Assembly: GCF_021462415.1 (NCBI RefSeq) | Contig: NZ_JAKEDS010000003.1 | Coordinates: 400,743 to 464,742, forward strand | Reading direction: 5' to 3' | Length of the DNA: 64,000 nt | Source: Rhodohalobacter sp. 614A | GTDB taxonomy: Bacteria; Bacteroidota; Rhodothermia; Balneolales; Balneolaceae | Shown here: one piece after another, positions 8,028 through 16,325 of the stretch | How positions within the stretch are numbered: position 1 is the first letter of the stretch | Layout of the letters: each line of letters opens with the position of its first letter | The notes under the pieces: generated by a model | What the model was told of the DNA's origin: nothing | Databases searched by the model: none | Seen by the model: the letters and a program-made list of their open reading frames with translations, nothing else | Position numbers and translations under genes: made by a program

Positions 8028-8390
8028 ATGGAAAAAACAAACTTTAAAACCATAGACGATTACATCCATTCATTCCCGGATGACGATCAGAAAATATTGC
8101 AAGAAATCAGACAAACCATCCTTAAGGCCGCTCCCGGTGCCGAGGAAGTGATCAGCTACCAAATGCCAACTTTTCGTCTGAACGGAATTTTAGTTCACTT
8201 TGCAGCTTTTAAAAATCACTTCAGCCTGTTTCCAACCCCTTCGGCCATCGTAGCTTTTCGTGACCGGCTAACCGGGTATAAAACCTCAAAAGGAACAATC
8301 ATTTTCACTAAGAACGCCCCCATCCCATACGATCTCATAGATGAAATTGTCTTGTTCAGAGTGCAAGAAAATCAAAAGAAGAAAGCATAA
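8028..8390 (+). CDS. DUF1801 protein, second copy
   Basis: I chose the ATG at 8028 (120 residues; MEKTNFKTIDDYIHSFPDDD) rather than the frame opening inside the previous gene. It has the same domain as its neighbour: KAAPGAEEVISYQMPTFRLNG, NHFSLFPTPSAI, KGTIIFTKNAPIPYDLIDEIV. The two copies have diverged strongly outside the motif positions, so the duplication is old. The proposed family role is frataxin-like iron handling, unproven here. Confidence 0.88.
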   Translation: MEKTNFKTIDDYIHSFPDDDQKILQEIRQTILKAAPGAEEVISYQMPTFRLNGILVHFAAFKNHFSLFPTPSAIVAFRDRLTGYKTSKGTIIFTKNAPIPYDLIDEIVLFRVQENQKKKA

Positions 8391-8414
8391 TCATTAATCT
8401 TAAATCATTGAATT

Positions 8415-8825
8415 ATGACGAAAGAACTTTGGCTCAACCTTCCGGTGAAAAACCTGAAAAAATCTAAAGAGTTCTTCACCAAAATCGGATTCTCATTTAA
8501 AAATCGTGAAATGGAAAACATGATCGCAATGGAAGTGGGTGAGAAAAAAGTGGCAGTGATGCTTCTTGATGAAAGTACTTTTAAAAATGCTGCACAGAAT
8601 GAAATTACGGATACCAATCAATCATCCGAAATCCTGATTTCCTTTGATGCAGAAAGCCGTGAAGAAGTGGATGAACTTGCCCAAAAAGCGGAAGCGGCCG
8701 GCGGAACGGTTTTCGGAAAACCGTCAGAAATCCAGGGATGGATGTATGGCTGTGGTTTTACAGATTTAGACGGACACCGATGGAATGCTTTGTACATGGA
8801 GATGAGTAAAATGCCGCAAGGATAA
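8415..8825 (+). CDS. VOC-fold glyoxalase/bleomycin-resistance-like protein
   Basis: The 136 residues start MTKELWLNLPVKNLKKSKEFFTKIGF, a typical VOC opening in the lactoylglutathione-lyase-like branch. The C-terminal half has GWMYGCGFTDLDGHRWNALYME; the DxDGH segment carries the usual distal ligand. It may be an antibiotic-binding or small-ligand lyase-type protein, but the substrate cannot be read. It is within the same plus-strand run, with 24 bases to the preceding gene. Confidence 0.88.
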   Translation: MTKELWLNLPVKNLKKSKEFFTKIGFSFKNREMENMIAMEVGEKKVAVMLLDESTFKNAAQNEITDTNQSSEILISFDAESREEVDELAQKAEAAGGTVFGKPSEIQGWMYGCGFTDLDGHRWNALYMEMSKMPQG

Positions 8826-8845
8826 ATCAGTAATTAGTAATCAGT
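8825..8845. repeat. three heptads AATCAGT/AATTAGT/AATCAGT
   Basis: Three exactly phased 7-base units starting at the stop codon of the VOC gene and ending 7 bases before the next ATG. It is one of several heptad arrays in intergenic sites of this window. Confidence 0.6.
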
Positions 8846-8851
8846 AAAATA

Positions 8852-9226
8852 ATGGCACACATTTATTTTGAAATTCAAGCTGACGATCTTCAAAGAGCGT
8901 CCGATTTTTATGGCGAAATTTTTGGCTGGAAATTTCAGAAAAATCCTCATGCCCCGGTTGAATACCGGTGGATAGAAACAGGCGGAACGAGAGGCGGCTT
9001 ACTAAAACGCCCGGCTGATACTCCTCCCCCGGAATGCGGGACCAATGCTTACGTATGTTCTATAGAAGTGGATGATTTTGACGCTACAGCGAAAAAAATA
9101 GAAAAACTTGGAGGGCAGGTGGCGATGCCAAAATTTGCTGTGCCGAAAGTTTGCTGGCAGGGATATTTCCTGGATACGGAAGGTAATACGTTCGGCATTT
9201 TTGAGGTAGACGAAAAAGCACAGTAA
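8852..9226 (+). CDS. VOC-fold protein
   Basis: The 124 residues start MAHIYFEIQADDLQRASDFYGEIFGWKF, an almost textbook VOC N-terminus. CSIEVDDFDATAKKIEKLGG and CWQGYFLDTEGNTFGIFEVDE complete the second beta-alpha-beta-beta-beta module. The terminal glutamate of FGIFEVDE is the usual metal ligand of this branch. The stop codon is the first TAA of the heptamer array at 9224-9277. Substrate unknown. Confidence 0.9.
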   Translation: MAHIYFEIQADDLQRASDFYGEIFGWKFQKNPHAPVEYRWIETGGTRGGLLKRPADTPPPECGTNAYVCSIEVDDFDATAKKIEKLGGQVAMPKFAVPKVCWQGYFLDTEGNTFGIFEVDEKAQ

Positions 9227-9277
9227 CCCGTAACCCGTAACCCGTAACCCGTAACCCGTAACCCGTAACCCGTAACC
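9224..9277. repeat. tandem heptamer (TAACCCG), seven copies plus TAACC
   Basis: Seven perfect copies, 9224-9272, then a partial copy to 9277. The first three bases are the stop codon of the upstream VOC gene, and the array ends 3 bases before the ATG of the DHFR-like gene. The array therefore fills the whole 54-base intergenic gap and replaces any ribosome binding site. Confidence 0.95.
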
Positions 9278-9280
9278 AAG

Positions 9281-9838
9281 ATGCGTAAGATTCTCTATGT
9301 CCAAAATGTTTCTCTTGATGGATTCATTGAAGACTCCGATGGAAAAATTGACTGGTCGATCCCTTCAGAAGAACTCCATTGGCATTTTAATGAACTTGAG
9401 AGAAATGTCGACATCAACTTTTATGGCCGGCGTTTGTCTGAGACAATGGATTATTGGCTAACCGCCGATCAAAATCCGGAGGCTGCGGACGTTGAACGAG
9501 ACTTTGCAGAAGCCTGGCGAAAAACGGAGCGAATTGTCTTCTCAAAGACACTGGAAAAAGTTGAGGGAAACGCTTCACTTCGTCGTGAGGTAGATCCTGA
9601 TGAAATTCAGAAATTGAAAAATCAGCCGGGTAACTTATTGATGGTTGGAGGCGCCGGGTTGGCATCTACCTTTATCAAACATGGTTTGGTAGATGAGTTT
9701 CGGGTATATATCTATCCGGTTGTCCTCGGCAGTGGTAAACCGATGTTCCAGATAGAAAAGAAACTCAATTTAAATTTTGTTGAAAGCCAGACATTTTCAG
9801 GCAAAATCATGATGTTGAAATATCAACTCAAACCCTGA
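9281..9838 (+). CDS. dihydrofolate reductase family protein (RibD C-terminal type)
   Basis: The 185 residues start MRKILYVQNVSLDGFIEDSDGKIDWS, and GNLLMVGGAGLASTFIKHGLVDEFRVYIYPVVLGSGKPMF follows. This is the pattern of the DHFR/RibD-C superfamily, whose members reduce pyrimidine or pterin substrates with NADPH; GGAGLA is the cofactor-binding loop. YyaP/YwjB-like members of this size have no established substrate. The ATG is preceded directly by the TAACCCG array and no Shine-Dalgarno motif is visible. A paralogue lies at 19231-19773. Confidence 0.88.
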   Translation: MRKILYVQNVSLDGFIEDSDGKIDWSIPSEELHWHFNELERNVDINFYGRRLSETMDYWLTADQNPEAADVERDFAEAWRKTERIVFSKTLEKVEGNASLRREVDPDEIQKLKNQPGNLLMVGGAGLASTFIKHGLVDEFRVYIYPVVLGSGKPMFQIEKKLNLNFVESQTFSGKIMMLKYQLKP

Positions 9839-9843
9839 TCGCT

Positions 9844-10230
9844 ATGTTACACTACACGAGTACATTCAGCAGTTTCTCAACAGATGATATTGAAAAGGCA
9901 CATGAATTTTATTCTGAAACCCTTGGGCTTAATGTTATCAAAGACGAGATGGGAATACTAACGCTTCACTTAGCTGATGGAGCCCGAGCTATAATCTACC
10001 CGAAGGGAGAAAATCATCAACCCGCAACATTTACTGTACTGAATTTTGAAGTGGATAATATTGAGGCATCAGTAGATCAACTCATAGATGCCGGAATTGT
10101 ATTTGAACAATACACCGGGAAACTACAGACAGATGAAAAAGGAATTTTTCGCGGAGAGGGTCCGCTTATTGCCTGGTGTAAAGATAACGCCGGGAATATT
10201 TTGTCGATTATTGAAGCAGATGACACATGA
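9844..10230 (+). CDS. VOC-fold protein
   Basis: The 128 residues include FSTDDIEKAHEFYSETLGLNVI, LTLHLADGARAIIYPKGENHQPA, FTVLNFEVDNIEASVDQLI and WCKDNAGNILSIIEAD. It is a compact VOC protein of the glyoxalase-like branch. The start is 5 bases after the DHFR-like gene and the stop overlaps the next ATG (ATGA), so translation of the three is probably coupled. Ligand unknown. Confidence 0.88.
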   Translation: MLHYTSTFSSFSTDDIEKAHEFYSETLGLNVIKDEMGILTLHLADGARAIIYPKGENHQPATFTVLNFEVDNIEASVDQLIDAGIVFEQYTGKLQTDEKGIFRGEGPLIAWCKDNAGNILSIIEADDT

Positions 10231-10445
10231 ATACGATTGAGGTATATAAAACCAACGTGAATAAACCCCAAAGCGCTAGATCAATCCTGGAAGAAATTCG
10301 AAGGACGCACCCCAATTGCGACCCGAGTTTTGACCTGGAAGATTGTGATAATGTTTTGAGAATTGAGGATTCGTCAGGAGTTAACCATTCCGTAATCACA
10401 AAAATTTTTCAGAATCACGGGTTTTACCTCGACTCGTTACTTTAA
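10227..10445 (+). CDS. small conserved protein, HMA-like fold
   Basis: The 72 residues contain IEVYKTNVNKPQSARSILEEI and LEDCDNVLRIED. The pattern beta-alpha-beta with a DLEDCDN segment recurs in short Bacteroidota proteins and looks like the heavy-metal-associated (ferredoxin-like) fold, but the CxxC metal motif is missing. The ATGA overlap with the VOC gene suggests coupled translation. Function unknown. Confidence 0.65.
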   Translation: MNTIEVYKTNVNKPQSARSILEEIRRTHPNCDPSFDLEDCDNVLRIEDSSGVNHSVITKIFQNHGFYLDSLL

Positions 10446-10469
10446 TTGAACCTAAACCATCCGACTATC

Positions 10470-10823
10470 ATGACAAAAAAAGAACAATTTCTTCAAAAAG
10501 TTAATGAAGCTTTTGCAAAGAGCGATATCGATTTCATCATGGAACATGTTACCGACGACATTGAATGGACTGTGATCGGGGATTTCAATCTGAAAGGAAA
10601 AGAGAAATTTTTGGAGGCTTTGAAGGAGATGGCAAGTAAAGAGCCATATCAGATTGATATCAAAAATATCATTACGCATGGCGATTCAGCCGCAGTGGAT
10701 GGCGTGATGAAATCACCTGACAACAAAGAATATGCGTTTTGTGATGTGTATAAATTCAGTGGATTCAAGAATCCAAAAATCAAAAATATGACATCGTATG
10801 TTCTGTCGCTGAAAGAGAAATAA
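10470..10823 (+). CDS. SnoaL-like/NTF2-fold protein
   Basis: I chose the ATG at 10470 (117 residues); the upstream frame opens with TTG. It starts TKKEQFLQKVNEAFAKSDIDFIMEHVTDDIEWTVIG, followed by FNLKGKEKFLEAL and CDVYKFSGFKNPKIKNMTSY. This is the cone-like alpha+beta NTF2/SnoaL fold, found in small-molecule isomerases, cyclases and many unassigned proteins. Last gene of the plus-strand run; no terminator is obvious after it. Confidence 0.85.
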   Translation: MTKKEQFLQKVNEAFAKSDIDFIMEHVTDDIEWTVIGDFNLKGKEKFLEALKEMASKEPYQIDIKNIITHGDSAAVDGVMKSPDNKEYAFCDVYKFSGFKNPKIKNMTSYVLSLKEK

Positions 10824-10988
10824 CAGCAAGTCATCTCCTCAGATTCTTATTGATTTACTGGAAGGTTTTAAATAACCTGTAGAGATATGCTACTGCTCAA
10901 AGTCTATATGCGTCATCATTCGGGCCACAATCAATTCTGTTCGAATAGCACGAATATCCACTTTGATTAACCAAAATAGGAGATTGAC

Positions 10989-12392
10989 ATGTCTAAGATT
11001 TCTCGCAAGAATTTCCTGCGAAACAGTGCCTTCGGAATGGCCGGGTTGGCTTTTAATCCATTCAAAGGTGAAGCTGCTTCCAGGTTTGAAGAATTAAAAC
11101 ACCGTGACTGGAAGAAAAAATTTGCCGCGAACGACCGCATCCAGATTGCTACGATCGGGATGGGAATCATCGCCCACTTTGATACCCCAACGGCCCTCCA
11201 GGTACCGGGAATTGAATTTGTAGCAGCCGCCGACTGTTACGATTCGCGTTTGGTCCGCACCAAAGAAGTTTTTGGGGATGATGTATTCACTACCAAAGAT
11301 TACCGTGAAATCCTCGATCGGGATGATGTGGACGCCGTACTTCTTTGCACACCCGATCACTGGCACGCAAAACATTCCATCGATTTTCTAAATGCCGGAA
11401 AACATGTTTACTGCGAAAAACCGATGGTTCAGCAAATTGATGAAGGCCTTCAGGTAGTGAATGCCGAACAAAGCAGCGATGCCGTTTTGCAGGTTGGAAG
11501 TCAATTTACCAGCGATATGATTTTCCAAAAGGCAAAAGAGCTTTACGAATCCGGGGCTATCGGAACCCTAAACCAGGTGGTTGCAGTTTACAACCGTAAC
11601 TCCGCTCTTGGCGCATGGCAATATTCCATGCCGGCAGATGCGACTCCGCAAACCGTTGACTGGGATTTATTCCTTGGAGATGCTCCCGACATAGAATGGG
11701 ATCCGAAAAGATTTTTCCGATGGAGATGTTATGATGATTATGGAACCGGCGTTCCCGGTGACCTTTTTGTACACCTTTTCACCGGTATTCATACGGTATT
11801 AGGAGCTGTCGGACCAACTCATGTTTCCGGTACCGGCGGTATTCGTTCATGGTTTGACGAACGGGAAGCTCCCGATGTAATTAACGGCCAGTATCATTAT
11901 CCTGAAACCGATAGCCATCCAGAGTTTACATTGACGCTTCAAAGTAATCTTGCTGATGGCGGCGGAACAGGAACCCGCTTCCAGTTTATCGGAGATGAAG
12001 GGGCGATGGAAGTTTCACCCGGAAGTTCCGTAAAATTAACCCGGATTCCGCGCAGAGAACCTTCTCTGGAAGAGCTTCAGGGATACAACTCGCTTCTCAC
12101 GTTTTCGGAAGAGGTGCAACAGGAGTTCATCCAAAACTACAAGGAAGAACACGATGATGAAGTAGAGTATCAGCCCGCAATGAATCAGACCGAAGAATAC
12201 CGAACGCCAAATGGATATGATTCACGGCTGGATCACTTCGTGAATTTCTTCGATTCCATCCGAAATGGTACGCCTGTCTTTGAAGATGCAACGTTTGGCT
12301 TCCGTGCTGCTGCGCCGGCACTTTTGACTAATATCAGTCTCAAAGAGCAACGGGTTGTACAGTGGGATCCTGTCAACATGCGGTTGACCTGA
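10989..12392 (+). CDS. Gfo/Idh/MocA-family oxidoreductase with Tat-like leader
   Basis: The protein has 467 residues. The N-terminus SRKNFLRNSAFGMAGLAFNP resembles a Bacteroidota twin-arginine-type export signal, but the RK pair is not a strict twin arginine. The Rossmann domain follows (IATIGMGIIAHFDTP, AADCYDSR, LLCTPDHWHAKHSIDFLNAGKHVYCEKPM, with the EKP motif). The C-terminal half is the substrate-binding sheet. Such periplasmic enzymes oxidise or rearrange sugars with tightly bound NAD(P), often near sulfatases as here. AGGAGATTGAC precedes the ATG. It is convergent with the sulfatase operon and shares its terminator. Confidence 0.9.
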   Translation: MSKISRKNFLRNSAFGMAGLAFNPFKGEAASRFEELKHRDWKKKFAANDRIQIATIGMGIIAHFDTPTALQVPGIEFVAAADCYDSRLVRTKEVFGDDVFTTKDYREILDRDDVDAVLLCTPDHWHAKHSIDFLNAGKHVYCEKPMVQQIDEGLQVVNAEQSSDAVLQVGSQFTSDMIFQKAKELYESGAIGTLNQVVAVYNRNSALGAWQYSMPADATPQTVDWDLFLGDAPDIEWDPKRFFRWRCYDDYGTGVPGDLFVHLFTGIHTVLGAVGPTHVSGTGGIRSWFDEREAPDVINGQYHYPETDSHPEFTLTLQSNLADGGGTGTRFQFIGDEGAMEVSPGSSVKLTRIPRREPSLEELQGYNSLLTFSEEVQQEFIQNYKEEHDDEVEYQPAMNQTEEYRTPNGYDSRLDHFVNFFDSIRNGTPVFEDATFGFRAAAPALLTNISLKEQRVVQWDPVNMRLT

Positions 12393-12419
12393 CCCCCGTT
12401 CATTAAATGAAATGGAAAT

Positions 12420-12450
12420 TAAAGCCCCTTCTTTCGGAGGGGCTTTTTAT
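12420..12450. terminator. bidirectional rho-independent terminator
   Basis: AAGCCCCT, an 8-base loop, AGGGGCTT and a T-run, with an A-run on the other side. It sits between the convergent oxidoreductase gene and the membrane-protein gene. Confidence 0.85.
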
Positions 12451-12461
12451 TTGGTATCCAT

Positions 12462-13445
12462 TCAATCCGGTTTTTGATACAAAAAGAGCACGATCAAACT
12501 GAAGAGAGAAAAGTAGATCGTATCCAGGAAGTGTTCAAAATAGTGTGAGCTCAACAAATAAATGATAGAAAGTTCTCCCTCCTCTGCGAATGCTGGTTTT
12601 TGTGCCAATTCCCCAATTCCTTCCTGTAATGGAATAATCGCCTGGTAGGCAAAGAGTACACAAAATACGACAGCCAGAACGATCATCCATTTTGAGATTT
12701 GCCGGAAACTCCATTCCTTTTGAGAATTATCAGAGTATTTCAATAAAAAATAAAATGGTATGGGATAGTAGATCAAAGGAAACGTTGCCAGCTCCCGAAC
12801 GCTGTGTGCCAAATACCGGGGATTGGTCCAGACATAGCTAATGGCTGAGAAAAAATTGTCATTCACATACCATGTCATAAACACACAAAGCCCAATTGCA
12901 AACCCGATGAATACAACCCCATTCTTTGAAAGGGCAATTTTAGACTGAAATAGAATTTTGCCCACATATATAAAAAGTGGAATGAGTAAAAACTGCATCA
13001 AAGTGCTTGGGAGGTGTAAATTCCAGCTTCCCCCCTGCTCAAAAGTTACTACGCTTTGTTTCTGCTGCAGAATGTAACTATATGTATCTTCGGGGCCGAA
13101 CCATCGCAGGCTGAGCCACCATGATGCAATCAAAAAAAGAATCAACACAAAAAACAAAGTTACTCCTTTTGAGACTGAACGAACTTCAGAAGACATCTCC
13201 GACATCGTCAGGAAAACTCCAATAAAGTATAAACCAATAGTGGTGTGAACCGGGATGTGCCCAAGAAAATGGGAGGCGTAAAACGTGGTTTCAAGAAATG
13301 TGAATATTCCTCCTTCGTGGATGACCGTGAATAGCAGGTTTATTTTTCCATGGTAAAGCGCCAAATAGAAATATGAAAATAGATAAACGGCTAAGGGTAT
13401 AAACAGTAATAAACTGACAAGGAGATTACTTCTTTCTTTAAACAT
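12462..13445 (-). CDS. polytopic membrane protein of unknown function
   Basis: The 327 residues contain about eight hydrophobic segments, beginning LLVSLLLFIPLAVYLFSYFYLA and including TLFFVLILFLIASWWLSL and WMIVLAVVFCVLFAYQAII. Conserved-looking polar residues sit in HFLGHIPVHTT and HYFEHFLDTIYFSL, His-rich spots that could bind metal or haem, which is inference only. I do not recognise the family. It lies 57 bases after the sulfatase gene on the same strand and probably ends that operon. Confidence 0.7.
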   Translation of the reverse strand: MFKERSNLLVSLLLFIPLAVYLFSYFYLALYHGKINLLFTVIHEGGIFTFLETTFYASHFLGHIPVHTTIGLYFIGVFLTMSEMSSEVRSVSKGVTLFFVLILFLIASWWLSLRWFGPEDTYSYILQQKQSVVTFEQGGSWNLHLPSTLMQFLLIPLFIYVGKILFQSKIALSKNGVVFIGFAIGLCVFMTWYVNDNFFSAISYVWTNPRYLAHSVRELATFPLIYYPIPFYFLLKYSDNSQKEWSFRQISKWMIVLAVVFCVLFAYQAIIPLQEGIGELAQKPAFAEEGELSIIYLLSSHYFEHFLDTIYFSLFSLIVLFLYQKPD

Positions 13446-13502
13446 GATTGATCGCTGACAAAAGAGTAGCTAAATATTTGGAATGAATAGATGTTGTTTC
13501 GT

Positions 13503-15341
13503 TTAATCTAACAAGGTACCCGTTGCCCTGTTAATGTAATAATCGGTTTCGAAGGAATCATTAGCTGATGATTCATACAGAGCAGATATTTTTTCAAATA
13601 GTGTCGGGGGAAATTCGCTGATATCTATCGCTTCCAGAAAATTCAAAGCCATTAGTTGAACTGAAAAATTCTCGTGATCCAGTGCTTCATTTATAATGTT
13701 ATATGCTGTTTCTGTCTCCCCGAGTCCATACAAAGCCTCTGCTGCTGAAATTCGAACGCCCGGCGAAGGATCTTCGGCCAGCTCCAGAAGTTTTTCATAA
13801 AAATCCTGTGCAGACTCTTTATCTGCTATCAATCTTCTGGCAGCCCAGTAACGCACAGAAGAGTCATCGTGATTCAAAAATTCCGAGAGATGGTTCCTAT
13901 CGGTTACTCCCTCAAGCGAAGCAATTTCTGCTGAAACAATAATCTCAGCTATCGGAATATTTTGATCTCTCACTGCACTATACAGGGATCTGTTTGCACG
14001 AAGGCTGTCAATACGAGATTCCTGAATGAAGCCAAGATCTCGCTGCAAGATCATCCAGTTTAGGTTTACATTCCGCATGTGCATCAATATTTCCTGGTAT
14101 TCCTCCTGAAACGCAAGATTGTTGATGTTATGAGGATCCTCGGAAATTTTGTAGAGTTCTTCAACGGGTTTTTCTTCAAAGAACCGGCGCTGGACTTCAT
14201 TTAAATTTCCAGTCTGGTAGAGTTCATCCCACTCCTTCATGGTCCGTGATCTCCAAAGATAACTAAGGTGTTGCCCATAAATACGGTTCGGCATGTAGTT
14301 GTGCACATAGAGATACTCTTTATTCCTCACGGCCCGAACCAGATCATATCGTTCATCCATCCTGCCCCGGTAAGCGTGAATATACTCACGTTCTGCAGCA
14401 GCAAATTCACCTAAAAACGCTTCTCCGTCCATCCACTCAGGCGGCTCAATCCCTGCCAGGCTTAATACCGTCGGCGCCAGATCGACAAAAGAAACCAACC
14501 TGTCTGTTCGATCCTGTTCCGGACCCAAATGGGCGTATTTTGGCGGCAGGTAAATAATCATGGGGATATGCAAACCGGATTCGTACATGAACCGTTTGCT
14601 TCTGGGCAGCACACCACCGTGATCGCTGTAATAGAATACAATCGTATTCTCAGCTTCGCCCGAAGCCTCTAATTCATCCAATACTTCTCCAACCTGGCTG
14701 TCGAGTTTGGTGATCAAATCATAATAACGTGCCCAGTCGGCCCGTACACTATCCGTATCCGGGTGGTAAGGCGGCACAAGCATCTGGTCGGGATCATGGA
14801 TCAGCGTATCAATTGGGGTATGTAGCTGGCTTTCGTGTGTTGTTGTAAAATTTCGAATATGGAAAAACGGTTGTCCCTCCTCCCTGTTTCGGTAATGGGC
14901 TGTGTTGCTGGATTCATCCCAAGCTTCGGGTTGATCGACAGTATTGTAGTCTTTCTTTACATTATTGGTAGTATAATATCCCGCTTCGCGTAAATAACGG
15001 GGGAAAAATTTCACGAAATCAGGGACAGGATACGTACTCCGCATTTGTTCTGTTCCCATCGAGTTGCCGTACGTTCCCGTGATAATTGTGAAACGGGATG
15101 GCGCACAAACGGGAGTAGTGGCGAAAGCATTTTCAAACAAAATACCACGGTCTGCCAGGCGATCAATATTTGGAGTTACGGCCAGTGAGTCGCCATAAGC
15201 ACCGATAAACGGGCTGTTATCCTCGCTTGTGATCCAAAGGATATTGGGCCTTTCGTATTCAGGTTCTTTGCTACATCCGGCAATTAAAAGAAGAAGGAAT
15301 ACAAAAGTCAGAGAGGATCTGTATCCATTCCTGATGTGCAT
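13503..15341 (-). CDS. lipoprotein sulfatase with C-terminal HEAT-like repeats
   Basis: The protein has 612 residues. A signal peptide with lipobox LLIAGC (Cys23) predicts a lipoprotein. RPNILWITSEDNSPFIGAYG opens a type I sulfatase domain, and CAPSR at 79-83 is the CxPSR motif whose Cys79 is converted to formylglycine. YYSDHGG and GLHIPMIIYLPP complete the metal site. Residues 465-590 form HEAT-like helical repeats (RYWAARRLIAD, GVRISAAEALYGLG), an uncommon addition to a sulfatase. It hydrolyses sulfate esters in the periplasm or at the surface; the substrate is probably a sulfated polysaccharide (inference). Operon with the Dabb lipoprotein 9 bases upstream. Confidence 0.9.
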   Translation of the reverse strand: MHIRNGYRSSLTFVFLLLLIAGCSKEPEYERPNILWITSEDNSPFIGAYGDSLAVTPNIDRLADRGILFENAFATTPVCAPSRFTIITGTYGNSMGTEQMRSTYPVPDFVKFFPRYLREAGYYTTNNVKKDYNTVDQPEAWDESSNTAHYRNREEGQPFFHIRNFTTTHESQLHTPIDTLIHDPDQMLVPPYHPDTDSVRADWARYYDLITKLDSQVGEVLDELEASGEAENTIVFYYSDHGGVLPRSKRFMYESGLHIPMIIYLPPKYAHLGPEQDRTDRLVSFVDLAPTVLSLAGIEPPEWMDGEAFLGEFAAAEREYIHAYRGRMDERYDLVRAVRNKEYLYVHNYMPNRIYGQHLSYLWRSRTMKEWDELYQTGNLNEVQRRFFEEKPVEELYKISEDPHNINNLAFQEEYQEILMHMRNVNLNWMILQRDLGFIQESRIDSLRANRSLYSAVRDQNIPIAEIIVSAEIASLEGVTDRNHLSEFLNHDDSSVRYWAARRLIADKESAQDFYEKLLELAEDPSPGVRISAAEALYGLGETETAYNIINEALDHENFSVQLMALNFLEAIDISEFPPTLFEKISALYESSANDSFETDYYINRATGTLLD

Positions 15342-15350
15342 TCTGTTGTA

Positions 15351-15788
15351 CTAGTCTAATGTTTGGATAATCTCGGAATCGTACACCTTAACATCCGCCC
15401 AAAGGTGCTCATACTTCTCAATAAAATCCAGATGGATCGGGTGGTCGGCATATACGCTATAATCTTCCATCGTTTCAAACCAAACAAAAATTGAATAACC
15501 AAAAGAGTGATCTGTTACATCTCTTTCGGGTGTAGAAGCCGGCACTCCCATATCAGATTTGAAAATCTCCTCAATAGATAACAACTCTTCCAGCCCTTCC
15601 TCAAATTGTTGCTTCTCTTCATCGGTAACCTCTTCATTCAAATAAAAATAAACAGTGTGCTGTAACATCCCGGTTGTGATATTTGGAGCCTGATCCGTTG
15701 AGATTTCGGGTTCATCGCCGGCTTGCCGGCAAGCGGATGAAAAAAGGATAAGAAAAATAACGAATAGAAGTTGACGCGTTTGTTTCAT
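15351..15788 (-). CDS. Dabb-domain lipoprotein
   Basis: The 145 residues have a signal peptide ending in the lipobox FSSAC (Cys20). LQHTVYFYLNEEVTDEEKQQF, FGYSIFVWFETMEDYSVYADHPIHLDFIEKY and a closing beta strand define the stress-responsive dimeric alpha/beta barrel (Dabb). The HP.H segment is typical of the family. Lipoprotein-anchored Dabb proteins are common in Bacteroidota beside sugar-oxidising and sulfatase genes; their reaction is unknown. It is probably the first gene of the operon running to 12462. Confidence 0.85.
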   Translation of the reverse strand: MKQTRQLLFVIFLILFSSACRQAGDEPEISTDQAPNITTGMLQHTVYFYLNEEVTDEEKQQFEEGLEELLSIEEIFKSDMGVPASTPERDVTDHSFGYSIFVWFETMEDYSVYADHPIHLDFIEKYEHLWADVKVYDSEIIQTLD

Positions 15789-15934
15789 GTCCTATAAATT
15801 TTGTTAAGCCGAATCGTATGTAAAGCAAAATCAATATACATATTGATCCGACATTTCTCTATTGAATTAACAGGCTCCCGAATCCCAAAAAATTTTCCCA
15901 ACAGGTATTGTTTGATTCTGTTCTTTCTTTTATT

Positions 15935-15966
15935 TTACCAATCAGTTAATTAAACAATTGGTTAAA
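15935..15966. promoter_or_regulatory. ArsR operator candidate upstream of the ArsR/SRPBCC unit
   Basis: The segment has ACCAAT and ATTGGT as the ends of an inverted pair, and the 16-base core ACCAATCAGTTAATTA at 15937-15952 matches the core upstream of the second arsR (40994-41009) at 14 of 16 positions. The site lies 41 bases before the ATG, where a repressor would cover the promoter. Confidence 0.6.
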
Positions 15967-15977
15967 TAAAATTATCC

Positions 15978-16325
15978 ATGCCTTCTGATCAATTAAGCAC
16001 AACATTCGCAGCACTCGCAGATCCCACGCGCCGGGCGATTCTTGCCAGCCTCACAACCGGAGAAAAAACCGTTTCGGATTTAGCTGAACCTTTTGATATG
16101 ACGATGCCAGCGATCACCAAACACCTAAAGGTTTTGGAGAAGGCTCATTTGATTGAACGCAGCCAAAAAGCACAATATCGACCATGTAAACTGCATCCTG
16201 AACCTTTGAAAGACATCGACAATTGGATGGAACAATACCGTGCCTTTTTTGAAGGAAGCTTTGACCGGCTTGATGATTATCTAAAACAACTACAACCTAA
16301 AAAGGAGAACTCCGATGACCACTGA
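15978..16325 (+). CDS. ArsR-family transcriptional regulator
   Basis: The 115 residues contain FAALADPTRRAILASLTTGEKTVSDLAEPFDMTMPAITKHLKVLEKAHLIERSQKAQYRPCKL, a winged helix-turn-helix of the SmtB/ArsR family with PAITKHLKVL as recognition helix. No metal-binding cysteine motif is seen, so it belongs to the metal-independent branch usually found fused or next to AHSA1/SRPBCC genes. Here the next gene overlaps it by 11 bases, so the regulator and SRPBCC proteins form one operon, probably autorepressed. Confidence 0.92.
   Translation: MPSDQLSTTFAALADPTRRAILASLTTGEKTVSDLAEPFDMTMPAITKHLKVLEKAHLIERSQKAQYRPCKLHPEPLKDIDNWMEQYRAFFEGSFDRLDDYLKQLQPKKENSDDH

Noticed and set aside
9224-9277. Possible CRISPR or telomere-like array
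   Set aside because: Direct tandem heptamers without spacers or cas genes; a CRISPR needs unique spacers, and a telomere needs a chromosome end.
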